Source of the DNA: an uncultured bacterium
Lineage (GTDB): Bacteria; Cyanobacteriota; Vampirovibrionia; Gastranaerophilales; Gastranaerophilaceae
Assembly (NCBI GenBank): GCA_902777385.1
Contig: CACYTP010000003.1
Location: 1 to 64,000, forward strand
DNA: 64,000 nucleotides
Direction of reading: 5' to 3'
Below, in pieces: positions 31,870-41,020 of this stretch. The notes beneath the pieces are model-generated. The model saw only the letters and a program-made list of their open reading frames with translations. It did no database searches and was not told the DNA's origin. Numbering within the stretch: the first letter of the stretch is position 1; each line of letters opens with the position of its first letter. The position numbers were made by a program, and so were the translations under genes.

Positions 31870-33747
31870 TTACTTTCTTAAAGCTACCTTTAAAAGTGGC
31901 GAAATTATATAGCTATTCAGTTTTTTGTCAGCTGAAATCAGATTTTTTGCCAAAAGTTCTAATGCGTCATTCCATTTTGTATTTTTTTCAATATAATCTC
32001 TTGCCACATCAGAACTGCCACTAAGCTGAATTCTAACGGCATCTTCCAGCATTTCTCTGGAATCCTGAATAACTTTCTTATAATCAATAAGCATTTTACC
32101 CTCAGGAGAAACAGTTATAGCACCGCTATCAAGGAACTTATTATACTGAAGCATTCTGCTGACTTGATGTGCTTCTGAAATATCATGACCTTTTGCAACA
32201 TATCCGGTCAGGTATGAAATTACGCATTCTTTCTCTTGCCTTAGAGTATAAAACCCTTTTTTACGCAACTCATCAAACATTACAAAAGCTCCACTGTCAG
32301 CTTTAAATTCCTCGATTTTATTTTTGTATATACCAAGACCTTCAAGTCCGGCTTTAGGTCCCAGAGAATGTACATTTTCGTGCAAAATGCAGAAATCATG
32401 AATTCCCTGAGTATTAAAATACTCATGCTGTGACAAATCTAATAGTGCATCCAAGCGTTTTTGCATAGTATTTCCGCCAATATATTTTGAATCTCTAATT
32501 TGCTTATGATACACCATTCGGCGTCCTCCGCCTGTTTTTACGGAAAGTTTATCCTCATTAGGTAAATTTGAAGCAATAGTAATACTTCCTCTATATTCCG
32601 CAAAATCACCTGAAACATGAGCAACATCAATATCTACCATAGATGAATTCGTTTTTTTACCTGCATCAAAATGCTGCTCGTAATTTTCTCGTAATGGCAT
32701 TTTTGATGCCATAAAGCTTAGCAACTCTTTCATTTTTAAAAGGTAATCCGTACCTGCACGATTAACAATACCAACCCTTGCACCAATGGTATCTTTTGCG
32801 TATGCAGTAATTCCAAGTTTATTTAACATTGCTTGTAACTCAGGATTTCTTGTAACCGTAGGAGTCATTTCATCAGTATAACATTCCCTACTGATTGTAA
32901 ATTCCAGTGGAGTATCTTGCATTTTTGCCCACAAGGTATCAGCTTTACAATCTAAGTTTACATCATTTACTTTTAGAGCAGCAGCCTGATTTGATAAATA
33001 TTCGGCGAACAGAGGATTTGTTGAAGTTTTTGCTCCTTCTTCCAATTCAGCTGCGGCTTTTGAAAATTCATCTTTAAAATATTCGGTATAATCAACAGCT
33101 TTCAATTTTTCGCCATTTCTTATAACAATAGAACGCTGATTCAAAATATTTTCTACTTCATTTGCTTCCCCATTTTCGAGCATGTTTTTTACAATTTTAT
33201 GGAATTCATCAACGGACAAATCCTCAGGATAAAATCCTTTACCCGGAAGTTCTTCAAATCCTTTTGCCAAAATTACAGGATTTCTTTGTGTGTCAAGTCC
33301 AATAATCCCCTTTTGTCCATCATACAACTTTTTTGTAAGATATGCACGCATACTCCCCTTTTTAATCAAATTATCCAAATAGTTCTCAAATTCAATATTA
33401 TGAGGGTTATCCATTTTCTTAAAAACAGGATCAAGATATTCAGCAGCACGAATCAGATGTTTTAAGGTTTCCTTATCGCCCTGTGCCAAACCCTTATACG
33501 CTTCAGAACTCTCATCAATCAATTGAATAGGTATAAACTTCTCGACTGAAGTTCTGTCTTTTAACTCAGCTTCGCTAAGATTTAGTTCAAACGATTTACC
33601 TGTTCCTGCAAATGACGGCATATAGAACGCCGGCTTAAACTCTGCTACAAAATTAGAACTGTTTACAGATTTATTTGATGATTGATTATTTACCTGTAAA
33701 AGTAATTCATTTTTAATTGGCTGACTGCAAATAGGTAATACTTTCAT
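31870..33747 (-). CDS. Putative zinc metallopeptidase, M49-like
   Basis: 625 residues. Near residue 450 is DFCILHENVHSLGPKAG, an HExxH zinc site, followed about 25 residues later by IEEFKADSGAFVMF, whose acidic residue would be the third ligand. HExxH with a downstream E-x-KAD is the arrangement of dipeptidyl-peptidase III (M49)-like proteins. An N-terminal 40-residue low-complexity part ends AFYMPSFAGTG. No signal peptide. The family link is by motif only. Good AAGGAG site. Confidence 0.6.
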   Translation of the reverse strand: MKVLPICSQPIKNELLLQVNNQSSNKSVNSSNFVAEFKPAFYMPSFAGTGKSFELNLSEAELKDRTSVEKFIPIQLIDESSEAYKGLAQGDKETLKHLIRAAEYLDPVFKKMDNPHNIEFENYLDNLIKKGSMRAYLTKKLYDGQKGIIGLDTQRNPVILAKGFEELPGKGFYPEDLSVDEFHKIVKNMLENGEANEVENILNQRSIVIRNGEKLKAVDYTEYFKDEFSKAAAELEEGAKTSTNPLFAEYLSNQAAALKVNDVNLDCKADTLWAKMQDTPLEFTISRECYTDEMTPTVTRNPELQAMLNKLGITAYAKDTIGARVGIVNRAGTDYLLKMKELLSFMASKMPLRENYEQHFDAGKKTNSSMVDIDVAHVSGDFAEYRGSITIASNLPNEDKLSVKTGGGRRMVYHKQIRDSKYIGGNTMQKRLDALLDLSQHEYFNTQGIHDFCILHENVHSLGPKAGLEGLGIYKNKIEEFKADSGAFVMFDELRKKGFYTLRQEKECVISYLTGYVAKGHDISEAHQVSRMLQYNKFLDSGAITVSPEGKMLIDYKKVIQDSREMLEDAVRIQLSGSSDVARDYIEKNTKWNDALELLAKNLISADKKLNSYIISPLLKVALRK

Positions 33748-33938
33748 GACTGCTCCTTAATAATAAATAATAAAAAATAATTTAATCGCTATGTTCACCA
33801 TTAAACATCAAGATTAGAGAAAAAGATAGTTTGATACACTAAATTTATACAAATGTTACAAATTTATGAAATATTGAAATCGGACAGAATAGATTTTTTT
33901 TATAAAGACAGGTGTTATTAAATTAATAGGTGTGTGAA

Positions 33939-34112
33939 ATGGAAATGATGATGAAAACTATGGAAGAAACAAAAAATTATGCGGGGTATCCCATGTGCAA
34001 GGAGGAAATGTTAATCGCAGAAATCAGAATGAAAGTTTTAAAAACAAGGATAGCTGAAGCTTTAAGAATTCAAAAAATGTATATGCAAATTACTTCGGGG
34101 AAACTAAGTTAA
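33939..34112 (+). CDS. Small Met-rich helical protein
   Basis: 57 residues from the ATG at 33939, eight bases after AGG; a GTG at 33930 would add three residues. MEMMMKTMEETKNYAGYPMC, then a charged helix MLIAEIRMKVLKTRIAEALR. No family recognised. It is followed by a good terminator, which supports a real transcript. Confidence 0.45.
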   Translation: MEMMMKTMEETKNYAGYPMCKEEMLIAEIRMKVLKTRIAEALRIQKMYMQITSGKLS

Positions 34113-34132
34113 ACATTATAGGATTTAAGCAT

Positions 34133-34165
34133 AAAAAAGCCTCCACTAAATGCGGAGGCTTTTTA
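34133..34165. terminator. Bidirectional terminator
   Basis: AAAAAAGCCTCC, 9-base loop, GGAGGCTTTTT between the convergent small gene and the aquaporin gene. Stem GCCTCC/GGAGGC with A and T runs on both sides. Confidence 0.85.
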
Positions 34166-34173
34166 TATGTCAA

Positions 34174-34815
34174 CTATTCAGCATCTGTTTTATCAACAAA
34201 TTTAAATACAAGACCTGCACAAAGACCTGCAACAAGATTAACAATAACTGTAATCCAAGCAATCTTACAGCAGCAAGTAGCACCTAAAACAAAAGCGGAT
34301 AATGCAACAGCCGGATTAAAAGCACCAAGACAAATTCCGCCAACGGCAAAAGCACCAGCCATTACTGTTGAACCAATTGCAAGACCATAGTAGCTGTTTC
34401 CTTCTGTCCTTTTTGAAGTAGCCGTTAAAAGAACTACATAACATAATGCAAAAGTGAACAGGAATTCTGCAATAATTACATGTGATAATTTAAATACTGC
34501 TGAGCTTTCCATAACTCCGCCAGCCATCCAAACAATTAATGAAGCAGCAGCAATACCGCCTAAAACTTGAAATATTGCGTATGGTAGCCATTGTTTAGCA
34601 TCTAATGCACCTCTTACAACAGCCGCAAGAGAAACAGCCGGATTGTAATGACCGCCTGAAATATAGCCGCCGGCATAAACCATAACCATTAATACAAATC
34701 CGATTGCAAGCGGTGCAATTACTCCTTCACCGCCAAAAGCTATGGTTGCACCTATTGTGAATACAAGAAAGAATGTTCCGATAAACTCAACAAGGTACTT
34801 TCTTAAATTGTCCAT
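34174..34815 (-). CDS. Aquaporin family (MIP) channel
   Basis: 213 residues, six membrane spans and the two half-helix motifs GGHYNPAVSLA (residues 54-64) and GAFNPAVALSA (near 165). The channel conducts water or small neutral solutes across the inner membrane. Odd point: the second NPA is normally followed by arginine (selectivity filter), but here it is valine, so the pore may be wider or less selective. AGGAGGG precedes the ATG. Monocistronic. Confidence 0.9.
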   Translation of the reverse strand: MDNLRKYLVEFIGTFFLVFTIGATIAFGGEGVIAPLAIGFVLMVMVYAGGYISGGHYNPAVSLAAVVRGALDAKQWLPYAIFQVLGGIAAASLIVWMAGGVMESSAVFKLSHVIIAEFLFTFALCYVVLLTATSKRTEGNSYYGLAIGSTVMAGAFAVGGICLGAFNPAVALSAFVLGATCCCKIAWITVIVNLVAGLCAGLVFKFVDKTDAE

Positions 34816-35064
34816 TCTAAAACCCTCCTAATATTTATTGAAAAATACTACCTGTATTTTTCACCTAACGACTCTTATATATTATAATATGTTTTTAAAT
34901 TTGTAAACTTATTAAGTTGTTTAATGTATAGCAGGCTAGCCTGCCTTTAGAGATGCTTCGCTCGTAGGACGCAATGATTTGTCGTGATACAAATAAAAGA
35001 GTTGCGAAAGTTAAAAAATATGTTATAATAATAGTGTGAATACAAAACAGCGGAGGATATTGCG
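34816..35064. promoter_or_regulatory. Intergenic region with promoter for the transcript entering the pseudopilin gene
   Basis: A divergent control region. On the plus strand TTGCGA (35002) and TATAAT (35024-35029), 16 bases apart, form a clear promoter, followed by GGAGG at 35052. On the minus strand a TATTATAAT near 34880 may drive the aquaporin gene. A fragment of the genome's palindromic repeat (GCTTCGCTCGTAGGACGCAA) lies near 34957. No gene seen. Confidence 0.65.
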
Positions 35065-35097
35065 ATGAGCGAATTTTCACCTATGGGGGGGGGGTAA
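35065..35097 (+). other. Mini-ORF with a ten-G tract, candidate phase-variable start of pseudopilin gene
   Basis: ATG at 35065 follows a promoter and GGAGG. It reads MSEFSPMGGG and stops at TAA because of ten G bases at 35085-35094. Removing one G, or adding two, puts the frame through without a stop into the pseudopilin frame at 35168 and beyond. Homopolymeric G tracts slip during replication, so this could switch translation. A homopolymer sequencing error would look the same. Confidence 0.5.
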
Positions 35098-35146
35098 AAT
35101 CCTCTTATGCAAGGGTTTACAGGGTTTTAATAATATTAAACCATGT

Positions 35147-35293
35147 CATTACGAGCAAATCAAAGGCTTGATTTGCGAAGTAATCCAGCCATTTAATTAC
35201 CAAAATTTAAAAAGAACTACCAAGCTGAAATTTACAAACTTTGCTAAAAAGCTGGATTGCTTCGTCGCAAAGCCATTTGCTCCTCGCAATGAC
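35147..35293 (+). repeat. Palindromic repeat (REP/RPE-like) within or before the pseudopilin gene
   Basis: The left arm GTCATTACGAGCAAAT...GAAGTAATCCAG and right arm CTGGATTGCTTCGTCGC...CTCGCAATGAC are imperfect complements, separated by about 70 bases. The CATTGCGAG/GCAATCCAG type is a widespread dispersed palindrome in several bacterial groups. It ends just before the ATG at 35294 and keeps an open frame through it. Confidence 0.7.
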
Positions 35294-36274
35294 ATGAAAC
35301 GAAAAGCTGCATTTACACTTGCTGAAGTTTTAATCACCCTCGGTATTATCGGAGTTGTAGCGGCGATAACGTTACCTGCATTAATTGATAGCGTTACGGA
35401 GAGAAAAAACTCCGAACGCCATGCAAATATAGTATATAAAGTTACACAGGCAATGGAAATGATGAAAGTCCATGGTGAATTAGGCAGACGTTATGATACG
35501 ACAGAAGCCTTTGTAGATGAATTACAGAAGTATCTAAAAATATCCAAAAGATGTGATGCAAATCATATAGCCGACTGTTGGCCGACCGATAAAGTAACAG
35601 ACGGTGAGGGTAATGAATTTGAAATAAGTAAAGCTAAAACCGGCAAGAATTTATCCTTACAATCAAGCACAAACAACGTAGGTTTGATACTGGGTGATGG
35701 TGCATCAATAATCTTAAACTACAATCCCGATAGCGGAATAGTAGATGAAACAGATGCGATAGTAGCTGTAAAAAAATCACTACCTGTCGGCGGTGGAAGA
35801 AGTAAAGAATTTGTTTATACATCAAATGCAACCGCTTCAATTGATTTTATAACAGACGTAAACGGCTCGGCTGCCCCAAACGCTGAAACATCAAATAACG
35901 TATACCACGATATAAGAAACCTGACCGCCGCAAGATTTACAAAAGGCTGTGCAGGAGTTGAACTTCCCGGTATGGGTTGTGTAGTGAATGTCGGAACAAG
36001 CTATGATTGCGTGAGCTCGTCAGCGTATAGTTGCGATTATTGGGCAGGAGCGAAGAAGAAGTGTGAGAGTTTAGGCATGACCTTACCTGATTTTGGAACA
36101 TTAAAGAACATAGCTGCCCAAAAAGCAAGCATCCCTAACCTACCTCAGTCAGGCTGGTTCTGGTCTTCCTCAGATTACACTTTACTCACCGCATGGGGCA
36201 TTAATTTCAGTAATGGAAACAATGGCTACTACATCAAGGGCACTCAGGGCGGGGTTTTTTGTGTAGGTAATTAA
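35294..36274 (+). CDS. Type IV pseudopilin-like protein with lectin-like C-terminus
   Basis: 326 residues from the ATG at 35294. A type III/N-methylation signal, KRKAAFTLAEVLITLGIIG then VVAAITLP, is followed by a pilin-like helix. The C-terminal 90 residues carry paired cysteines and CESLGMTLPDFGTLKNIAAQ then GWFWSSSDYTLLTAWGINFS, like DUF1566/lectin-type adhesion domains. The ATG has no RBS; the only good promoter and RBS lie upstream at 35002-35065, with the palindrome and G tract between. The frame is also open from 35168. Confidence 0.75.
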   Translation: MKRKAAFTLAEVLITLGIIGVVAAITLPALIDSVTERKNSERHANIVYKVTQAMEMMKVHGELGRRYDTTEAFVDELQKYLKISKRCDANHIADCWPTDKVTDGEGNEFEISKAKTGKNLSLQSSTNNVGLILGDGASIILNYNPDSGIVDETDAIVAVKKSLPVGGGRSKEFVYTSNATASIDFITDVNGSAAPNAETSNNVYHDIRNLTAARFTKGCAGVELPGMGCVVNVGTSYDCVSSSAYSCDYWAGAKKKCESLGMTLPDFGTLKNIAAQKASIPNLPQSGWFWSSSDYTLLTAWGINFSNGNNGYYIKGTQGGVFCVGN

Positions 36275-36307
36275 GGTACTACGCATAAAATAAATATTGC
36301 CAAAAGG

Positions 36308-36396
36308 CAATCCGGTCGGTCGGGAAAATAATGCAGTAATATTCATACTTATTATTTTTGATCCTCCAAGATGTCTGACCACCGGATTGTTTTTTG
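36308..36396 (+). terminator. Long-loop inverted repeat with T run, after pseudopilin
   Basis: CAATCCGGT plus GGTC (36308-36321) pairs with GACC plus ACCGGATTG (36377-36389), with one bulged base and a 55-base loop, followed by six T. Likely a terminator; the long loop is unusual. Confidence 0.5.
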
Positions 36397-36511
36397 TTTA
36401 TAAAAATTTAATAGGTGTTGTATCTGTGCGTTTTAGAACTCCCCTGTCGGTTAATAGTTTTATTAAATTTTTCCTTTATGATAATATTGTTTTATCCTTT
36501 GGAGGTTTATC

Positions 36512-36904
36512 ATGAAGAAAAATCTTATTATAGTTTTGTTTATATTTCTTGTTCCTTTAATTGTGTATTTCGGACTAAGTTCATTTAACGGTTCAAATAT
36601 TGCAAGTGCAGATGCAAAAACTTCAAAACCGCAAATAGTAAAATTCACATCTGTAATGTGTTTGGATTGTCAGACAATGAATAAAATCATAAAAGAAATT
36701 TATCCTAATTATAAAGATGGTATTGAACTTATAGAAATAAATGTTCAGGACAACAACCCAAATAACGACTCATGGATTAAAAAATACAACGTAACTCTTG
36801 TTCCGACTATCATACTAATTAACTCAAACGGGAATCAGGTCAAACGTATTGAAGGTGCAATCGAAAAAGACCAAATGGATAAATATTTACAGGATTTAAA
36901 ATAA
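36512..36904 (+). CDS. Membrane-anchored thioredoxin-like protein
   Basis: 130 residues: an N-terminal membrane segment (LIIVLFIFLVPLIVYFGLSS), then a thioredoxin fold with the redox pair in VMCLDCQTMNK near residue 50 and the cis-proline region NVTLVPTIILIN. It should act outside the inner membrane in disulfide reduction. The next gene starts at its stop codon and encodes a CcdA/DsbD-type electron carrier, the natural partner. GGAGG precedes the ATG. Confidence 0.85.
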   Translation: MKKNLIIVLFIFLVPLIVYFGLSSFNGSNIASADAKTSKPQIVKFTSVMCLDCQTMNKIIKEIYPNYKDGIELIEINVQDNNPNNDSWIKKYNVTLVPTIILINSNGNQVKRIEGAIEKDQMDKYLQDLK

Positions 36905-37608
36905 TGAATAACATAGCTGAACTATTTACAACAGGCAATAATATAGCAATGCTGTACGGATTATCATTTTTGGGCGGCATAATAGCCTCTGTTTCTCCGT
37001 GTTCACTGGCAATGCTGCCTATAATAGTGGGATTTATCGGAGGTTATTCGAAAGAAAAACCGTCAAAAACATTTATTCAAATGATATTCTTCGTAGCCGG
37101 CTCAGCCGTTATTTTTTCAATAATCGGAATAATTTGTGCCTTAACAGGTAAAGTATTTGTAGCATTTGCAGGCGGATACTTCGGACTTGTTATGGCAAGT
37201 ATAATAATGATAATGGGACTGAAACTTGTCGGAGTATTAGACTTTGAATTACCTGTAATAATAAAGGAAATGCCAAATAACAACGGAACTCACACTTATA
37301 TTTATCCGTTTATACTCGGCGGCGTAGTCGCTCTTGCAGGAACGCCGTGTTCAACCCCAATATTAGCATCAATAATGGCATTTGCTGCATTATCTGCAAG
37401 CCTTATACAATCAGTATTTATGTTATTTTTGTTTGCAATAGGACAGGGCTTGATATTAATCCTTGCAGGGGTAATAACTTCTAAAGTAAAAACATCGGAA
37501 AACTTTTATAAATTTTCGGATTTGCTTTTAAAATTTAGCGGAGTTCTGCTTATATTGACTTCAATATATATTTTTTATAAGATTTTCGCTCCTCTGCTTG
37601 TAAAATAG
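36904..37608 (+). CDS. CcdA/DsbD-type thiol electron transporter
   Basis: 234 residues, six or more membrane spans. The two redox cysteines lie in [12 protein letters not shown] (near residue 33) and [12 protein letters not shown] (near 146), the inverted-repeat signature of CcdA/DsbD. It carries electrons from cytoplasmic thioredoxin to the periplasmic thioredoxin-like partner encoded upstream. The genes overlap by one base (TAATG). Confidence 0.9.
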   Translation: MNNIAELFTTGNNIAMLYGLSFLGGIIASVSPCSLAMLPIIVGFIGGYSKEKPSKTFIQMIFFVAGSAVIFSIIGIICALTGKVFVAFAGGYFGLVMASIIMIMGLKLVGVLDFELPVIIKEMPNNNGTHTYIYPFILGGVVALAGTPCSTPILASIMAFAALSASLIQSVFMLFLFAIGQGLILILAGVITSKVKTSENFYKFSDLLLKFSGVLLILTSIYIFYKIFAPLLVK

Positions 37609-37660
37609 AGCCGATTGTAGTACAATGGAATGGGTATTAAGAGGATATGTGGAGAAAATT

Positions 37661-38122
37661 ATGAATACATACGAAGGACAACTTGTAGCAGGAGATGAAA
37701 AATTTTGTATAATACTTTCTCGTTTTAACGATTTTATCGGCTCTAAATTATTGGCAGGTGCGGTTGATGAATTAAGAAGACATGGGGTTAATCCTGAAAA
37801 TATTGATTTAGTCAGAGTTCCCGGGGCTTTTGAAATTCCTCTTGCAGCTTTAAAATGTGCTAAAACACAAAAGTACAACGCTATAATAACTTTAGGTGCT
37901 ATCATAAAAGGAGCAACAGCTCATTTTGATTACGTTAGTGCAGAATTGTCAAAGGGTATTGCAAATGTTAGTCTGCAAACTGAAGTACCCGTTATATTTG
38001 GCGTTTTGACAACAGAAAACATTGAACAGGCTATAGAAAGAGCAGGCACTAAAGCCGGTAATAAAGGGGCTGATGCTGCGAAATCTGCTATTGAAATGGC
38101 AAACTTAATGAAGCAGTTTTAA
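37661..38122 (+). CDS. ribH: 6,7-dimethyl-8-ribityllumazine synthase
   Basis: 153 residues from the ATG at 37661, preceded by GGAGA; an upstream ATG at 37625 lacks a site. [30 protein letters not shown] and [14 protein letters not shown] (catalytic histidine) are the lumazine synthase landmarks. It makes the riboflavin precursor in the penultimate step. No other rib gene is nearby. Confidence 0.95.
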   Translation: MNTYEGQLVAGDEKFCIILSRFNDFIGSKLLAGAVDELRRHGVNPENIDLVRVPGAFEIPLAALKCAKTQKYNAIITLGAIIKGATAHFDYVSAELSKGIANVSLQTEVPVIFGVLTTENIEQAIERAGTKAGNKGADAAKSAIEMANLMKQF

Positions 38123-38165
38123 TTCAACATAGTGATGAGTTTATCAGTACAGTAAGGAGTTTTAT

Positions 38166-39059
38166 ATGAGTGAAGTTATTACCGAATACAGAAACGAAAA
38201 CACAAAAAACATTGATATTCTGCCAACAATTGATATGGTCAGAAAGATGAACGAAGAGGATAAACTTGTCGCTCTTGCCGTAGAAGATGCCTCCGAACAA
38301 ATCGCAGAAGCTATAGATATGATTGCAAAGCAATTTTTAAGAGGCGGAAGGCTTATTTATTTTGGGGCAGGAACATCAGGCAGATTAGGTATCCTTGATG
38401 CTTCAGAGTGCCCGCCTACATTCAGTGTAGATACGGACATGGTTCAGGGGATAATAGCTGGCGGTGATGCCGCTATAAGAACTTCTGTTGAGGGTGCGGA
38501 AGACAACTTTGATGCCGGCAAAAAAGATGCGGAAATTCTAAAACCTGAAGACGTGGCTGTTGTTATTTCAGCAAGCGGTAATCCTAAATATTTACTTGGA
38601 GTTTTGGAGAAAGCTGATGAAATCAACTGCAAAACAATAGGTATCACTTGCAATTCACAAGGAAGAATCGCGGAAGAAGCCGGGTTGGTTATATGTGTAG
38701 AAGTAGGTCCTGAAGTTATTGCAGGCTCAAGCAGGCTGAAAGCTGGTACTGCACAAAAAATGATACTTAATATGCTTACAACAGGTTCAATGATAAAAAT
38801 AGGCAAAACCTATGAGAATTTCATGATTGATTTGCAGGCTGTTAACGAGAAACTTAAAGATAGAGCTATCAGAATTGTCGCTCAAATATCCGGAGTTTCT
38901 CATAGTGAAGCTTTATCTGCATTATTAAAATCAAATTGGGAGATAAAGACAGCAATTGTATCACTTGAATTAAATTCGGATGTAGAAACATCAAGAAAAG
39001 AACTAAGAAAACATGGCGGAGTACTGAGAAAACTTTTGGCGTCAAAATCAGCAGTATAG
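38166..39059 (+). CDS. murQ: N-acetylmuramic acid 6-phosphate etherase
   Basis: 297 residues, SIS-fold enzyme. Signature GAGTSGRLGILDASECPPTF near residue 62, ISASGNPKYLLGVL, and a C-terminal helix-rich UBA-like part (GVSHSEALSALLKSN). It splits MurNAc-6-phosphate into GlcNAc-6-phosphate and lactate for wall recycling. AAGGAG precedes the ATG; gpsA follows after 15 bases. Confidence 0.95.
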   Translation: MSEVITEYRNENTKNIDILPTIDMVRKMNEEDKLVALAVEDASEQIAEAIDMIAKQFLRGGRLIYFGAGTSGRLGILDASECPPTFSVDTDMVQGIIAGGDAAIRTSVEGAEDNFDAGKKDAEILKPEDVAVVISASGNPKYLLGVLEKADEINCKTIGITCNSQGRIAEEAGLVICVEVGPEVIAGSSRLKAGTAQKMILNMLTTGSMIKIGKTYENFMIDLQAVNEKLKDRAIRIVAQISGVSHSEALSALLKSNWEIKTAIVSLELNSDVETSRKELRKHGGVLRKLLASKSAV

Positions 39060-39074
39060 AAAGAGAGATTACAG

Positions 39075-40076
39075 ATGAAATTAACGGTATTGGGAGCAGG
39101 ATGTTGGGGGCTTACACTGGCATGGCTTTTAACAAATAATTTTGATGAAGTGACTGTTTGGGGCAGAGATTGTGATTTATCCGATGATTTGAAGATAAAT
39201 AAACATACGTCCAAACCACTGGAAGTACAGCTTGATAAAAAAATAGAAATCACATCAGACTTATCAGCTGCTATAAATAATGCTGATATTATACTTTCTG
39301 TGATTGCTACCTCAGGGACAAGAGATGTTTGCGAAAATCTTAAAAAGTCAGGAATTAAATCAGAACAGATTTTAGTTAATGCTTCCAAGGGTATTGAATT
39401 ACCATCATTAATGAGAATGTCTCAGGTAATAAAAGAAGTATTGCCGGAACAGAAATTAGTTATACTTTCAGGGCCGACTCTTGCACGAGAAGTTCTTGCA
39501 GGGAAACCAACAGCAGCATGTGCTGCGAGCGATGATATGGCGGCAGCAGAATTTATACAAAGAACCTGTACTGTTCCGGGCAAATTCAGATTATACACAA
39601 ACAGCGACGTAATAGGGGTTGAACTTGGCGGCAGTCTGAAAAACGTTATCGCAATAGCATCAGGTTTTGCTCACGAAATGGGGCTTGGGGACAATTGTGC
39701 AGGAACTCTGCTTACAAGAGGTATGGCAGAAATTGTCAGAATCAGCATTAAGCTGGGTGCAAATCCGTCAACATTGTATGGCTTATCAGGTATGGGAGAC
39801 CTCATTGCGACTTGCTCCAGTCCGCTTTCCAGAAATTATACAGTCGGTTCTATGCTTGGGAAAGGCAAAAAAATTAACGATATCCTATCTGAATTAGGCT
39901 CGGTTGCGGAAGGTGTAAAGACATCCAAAGCCATTTGTGAACTTGCTAAGAAATTTGATATAGATGTTCCGGTTTCGAATGCGATATATGAAGCGGTTTA
40001 CACAGATATTACACCACAGGAACTCTTAGACAAACTTATGAATAGAAAACTCAAAGAAGAAGAAAGATATATTTAA
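39075..40076 (+). CDS. gpsA: Glycerol-3-phosphate dehydrogenase [NAD(P)+]
   Basis: 333 residues. N-terminal Rossmann site VLGAGCWGLTLAWLL, then LVNASKGIE, LSGPTLAREV and the catalytic-domain stretch LGGSLKNVIAIASGFAHEMG, with GLSGMGDLIATCSSPLSRNY. It reduces dihydroxyacetone phosphate to sn-glycerol-3-phosphate for phospholipids. Its stop overlaps the ricT start (TAATG). Confidence 0.95.
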   Translation: MKLTVLGAGCWGLTLAWLLTNNFDEVTVWGRDCDLSDDLKINKHTSKPLEVQLDKKIEITSDLSAAINNADIILSVIATSGTRDVCENLKKSGIKSEQILVNASKGIELPSLMRMSQVIKEVLPEQKLVILSGPTLAREVLAGKPTAACAASDDMAAAEFIQRTCTVPGKFRLYTNSDVIGVELGGSLKNVIAIASGFAHEMGLGDNCAGTLLTRGMAEIVRISIKLGANPSTLYGLSGMGDLIATCSSPLSRNYTVGSMLGKGKKINDILSELGSVAEGVKTSKAICELAKKFDIDVPVSNAIYEAVYTDITPQELLDKLMNRKLKEEERYI

Positions 40077-41002
40077 TGAAATATGCTGTAAAATATATAA
40101 AAAACACATTTTATCCGCTGATTGTCCCTGATGCATTATCATTAGAAGAAGGGCAATTGGTGCTTGTAAGGACTGAAAAAGGCGAAGAAGCATTGAAAGT
40201 TGAACTTGTTAACAGCCAAATTTCCGAGCAATGGGAAAAGTCCAAAAATAAACCTGATCCCCTGACCGTTATCAGAGTTTTGACACAGCGAGATTTGCAA
40301 ACTCTTGACGACATAAAAAAAGAAGAAGTGCAAGCTTTTTTTAAATGTCAGGCACTTATTAACCAGCATAAATTGGTTATGAGTTTAGTACAGTGCAGAA
40401 TTACATTTGACAGAAGAAAAATTACTTTTTACTACACTGCACCTGAAAGGGTTGATTTTAGGGCATTACTGAAAGATTTAACACAAGTATTTACCAGAGT
40501 GAGAATTGATTTAAGACATATCGGAGTTCGTGACGAGACCTCTTTAGTAGATGGTGTCGGAATCTGCGGACGACCATTTTGCTGTTCATCATATCTGAGA
40601 AAATTTGCGACAATAAACGTAAAGCTGGCTAAAGATCAGGGGATGCCTATTGCTCCGGGTAAAATATCAGGAACATGCGGTAGATTGCTTTGCTGTTTGA
40701 CCTATGAATACGAAAGCTATATTGATGCCGCAAAAGGTATGCCGCCAATTGGTTCTTCTGTTATGACGTCAGAAGGTTTGGGCAAAGTTTGTTATTTAAA
40801 CTTTATGAGTGGAACAGTTGCTGTTAAAATGGAAGACGGTAAAGTTAAAGAATTTCCTAAATCCGATATCGAAATGGTTGATGCTGATGTCAACGTTGAG
40901 ATTGATGTACCTGTAATCAATAATGCTTATGATGACGATTCGAGCGGAATTGATATCAAACAGCTTGAAGATGACAGAAACAGCTCAACAGGGAATGTAT
41001 AA
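40076..41002 (+). CDS. RicT/YaaT-type PSP1 domain protein
   Basis: 308 residues with the PSP1 core: FDRRKITFYYTAPERVDFRA, then cysteine-rich VGICGRPFCCSSYLRKF and KISGTCGRLLCCLTYEYESY. In Bacillus the RicT protein, with RicA and RicF, binds Fe-S clusters and assists mRNA processing by RNase Y. The conserved cysteines for the cluster are present. The acidic tail (DDDSSGIDIKQLEDDRN) is likely disordered. Confidence 0.88.
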   Translation: MKYAVKYIKNTFYPLIVPDALSLEEGQLVLVRTEKGEEALKVELVNSQISEQWEKSKNKPDPLTVIRVLTQRDLQTLDDIKKEEVQAFFKCQALINQHKLVMSLVQCRITFDRRKITFYYTAPERVDFRALLKDLTQVFTRVRIDLRHIGVRDETSLVDGVGICGRPFCCSSYLRKFATINVKLAKDQGMPIAPGKISGTCGRLLCCLTYEYESYIDAAKGMPPIGSSVMTSEGLGKVCYLNFMSGTVAVKMEDGKVKEFPKSDIEMVDADVNVEIDVPVINNAYDDDSSGIDIKQLEDDRNSSTGNV

Positions 41003-41020
41003 CATTCAGGGATTTTCTTG

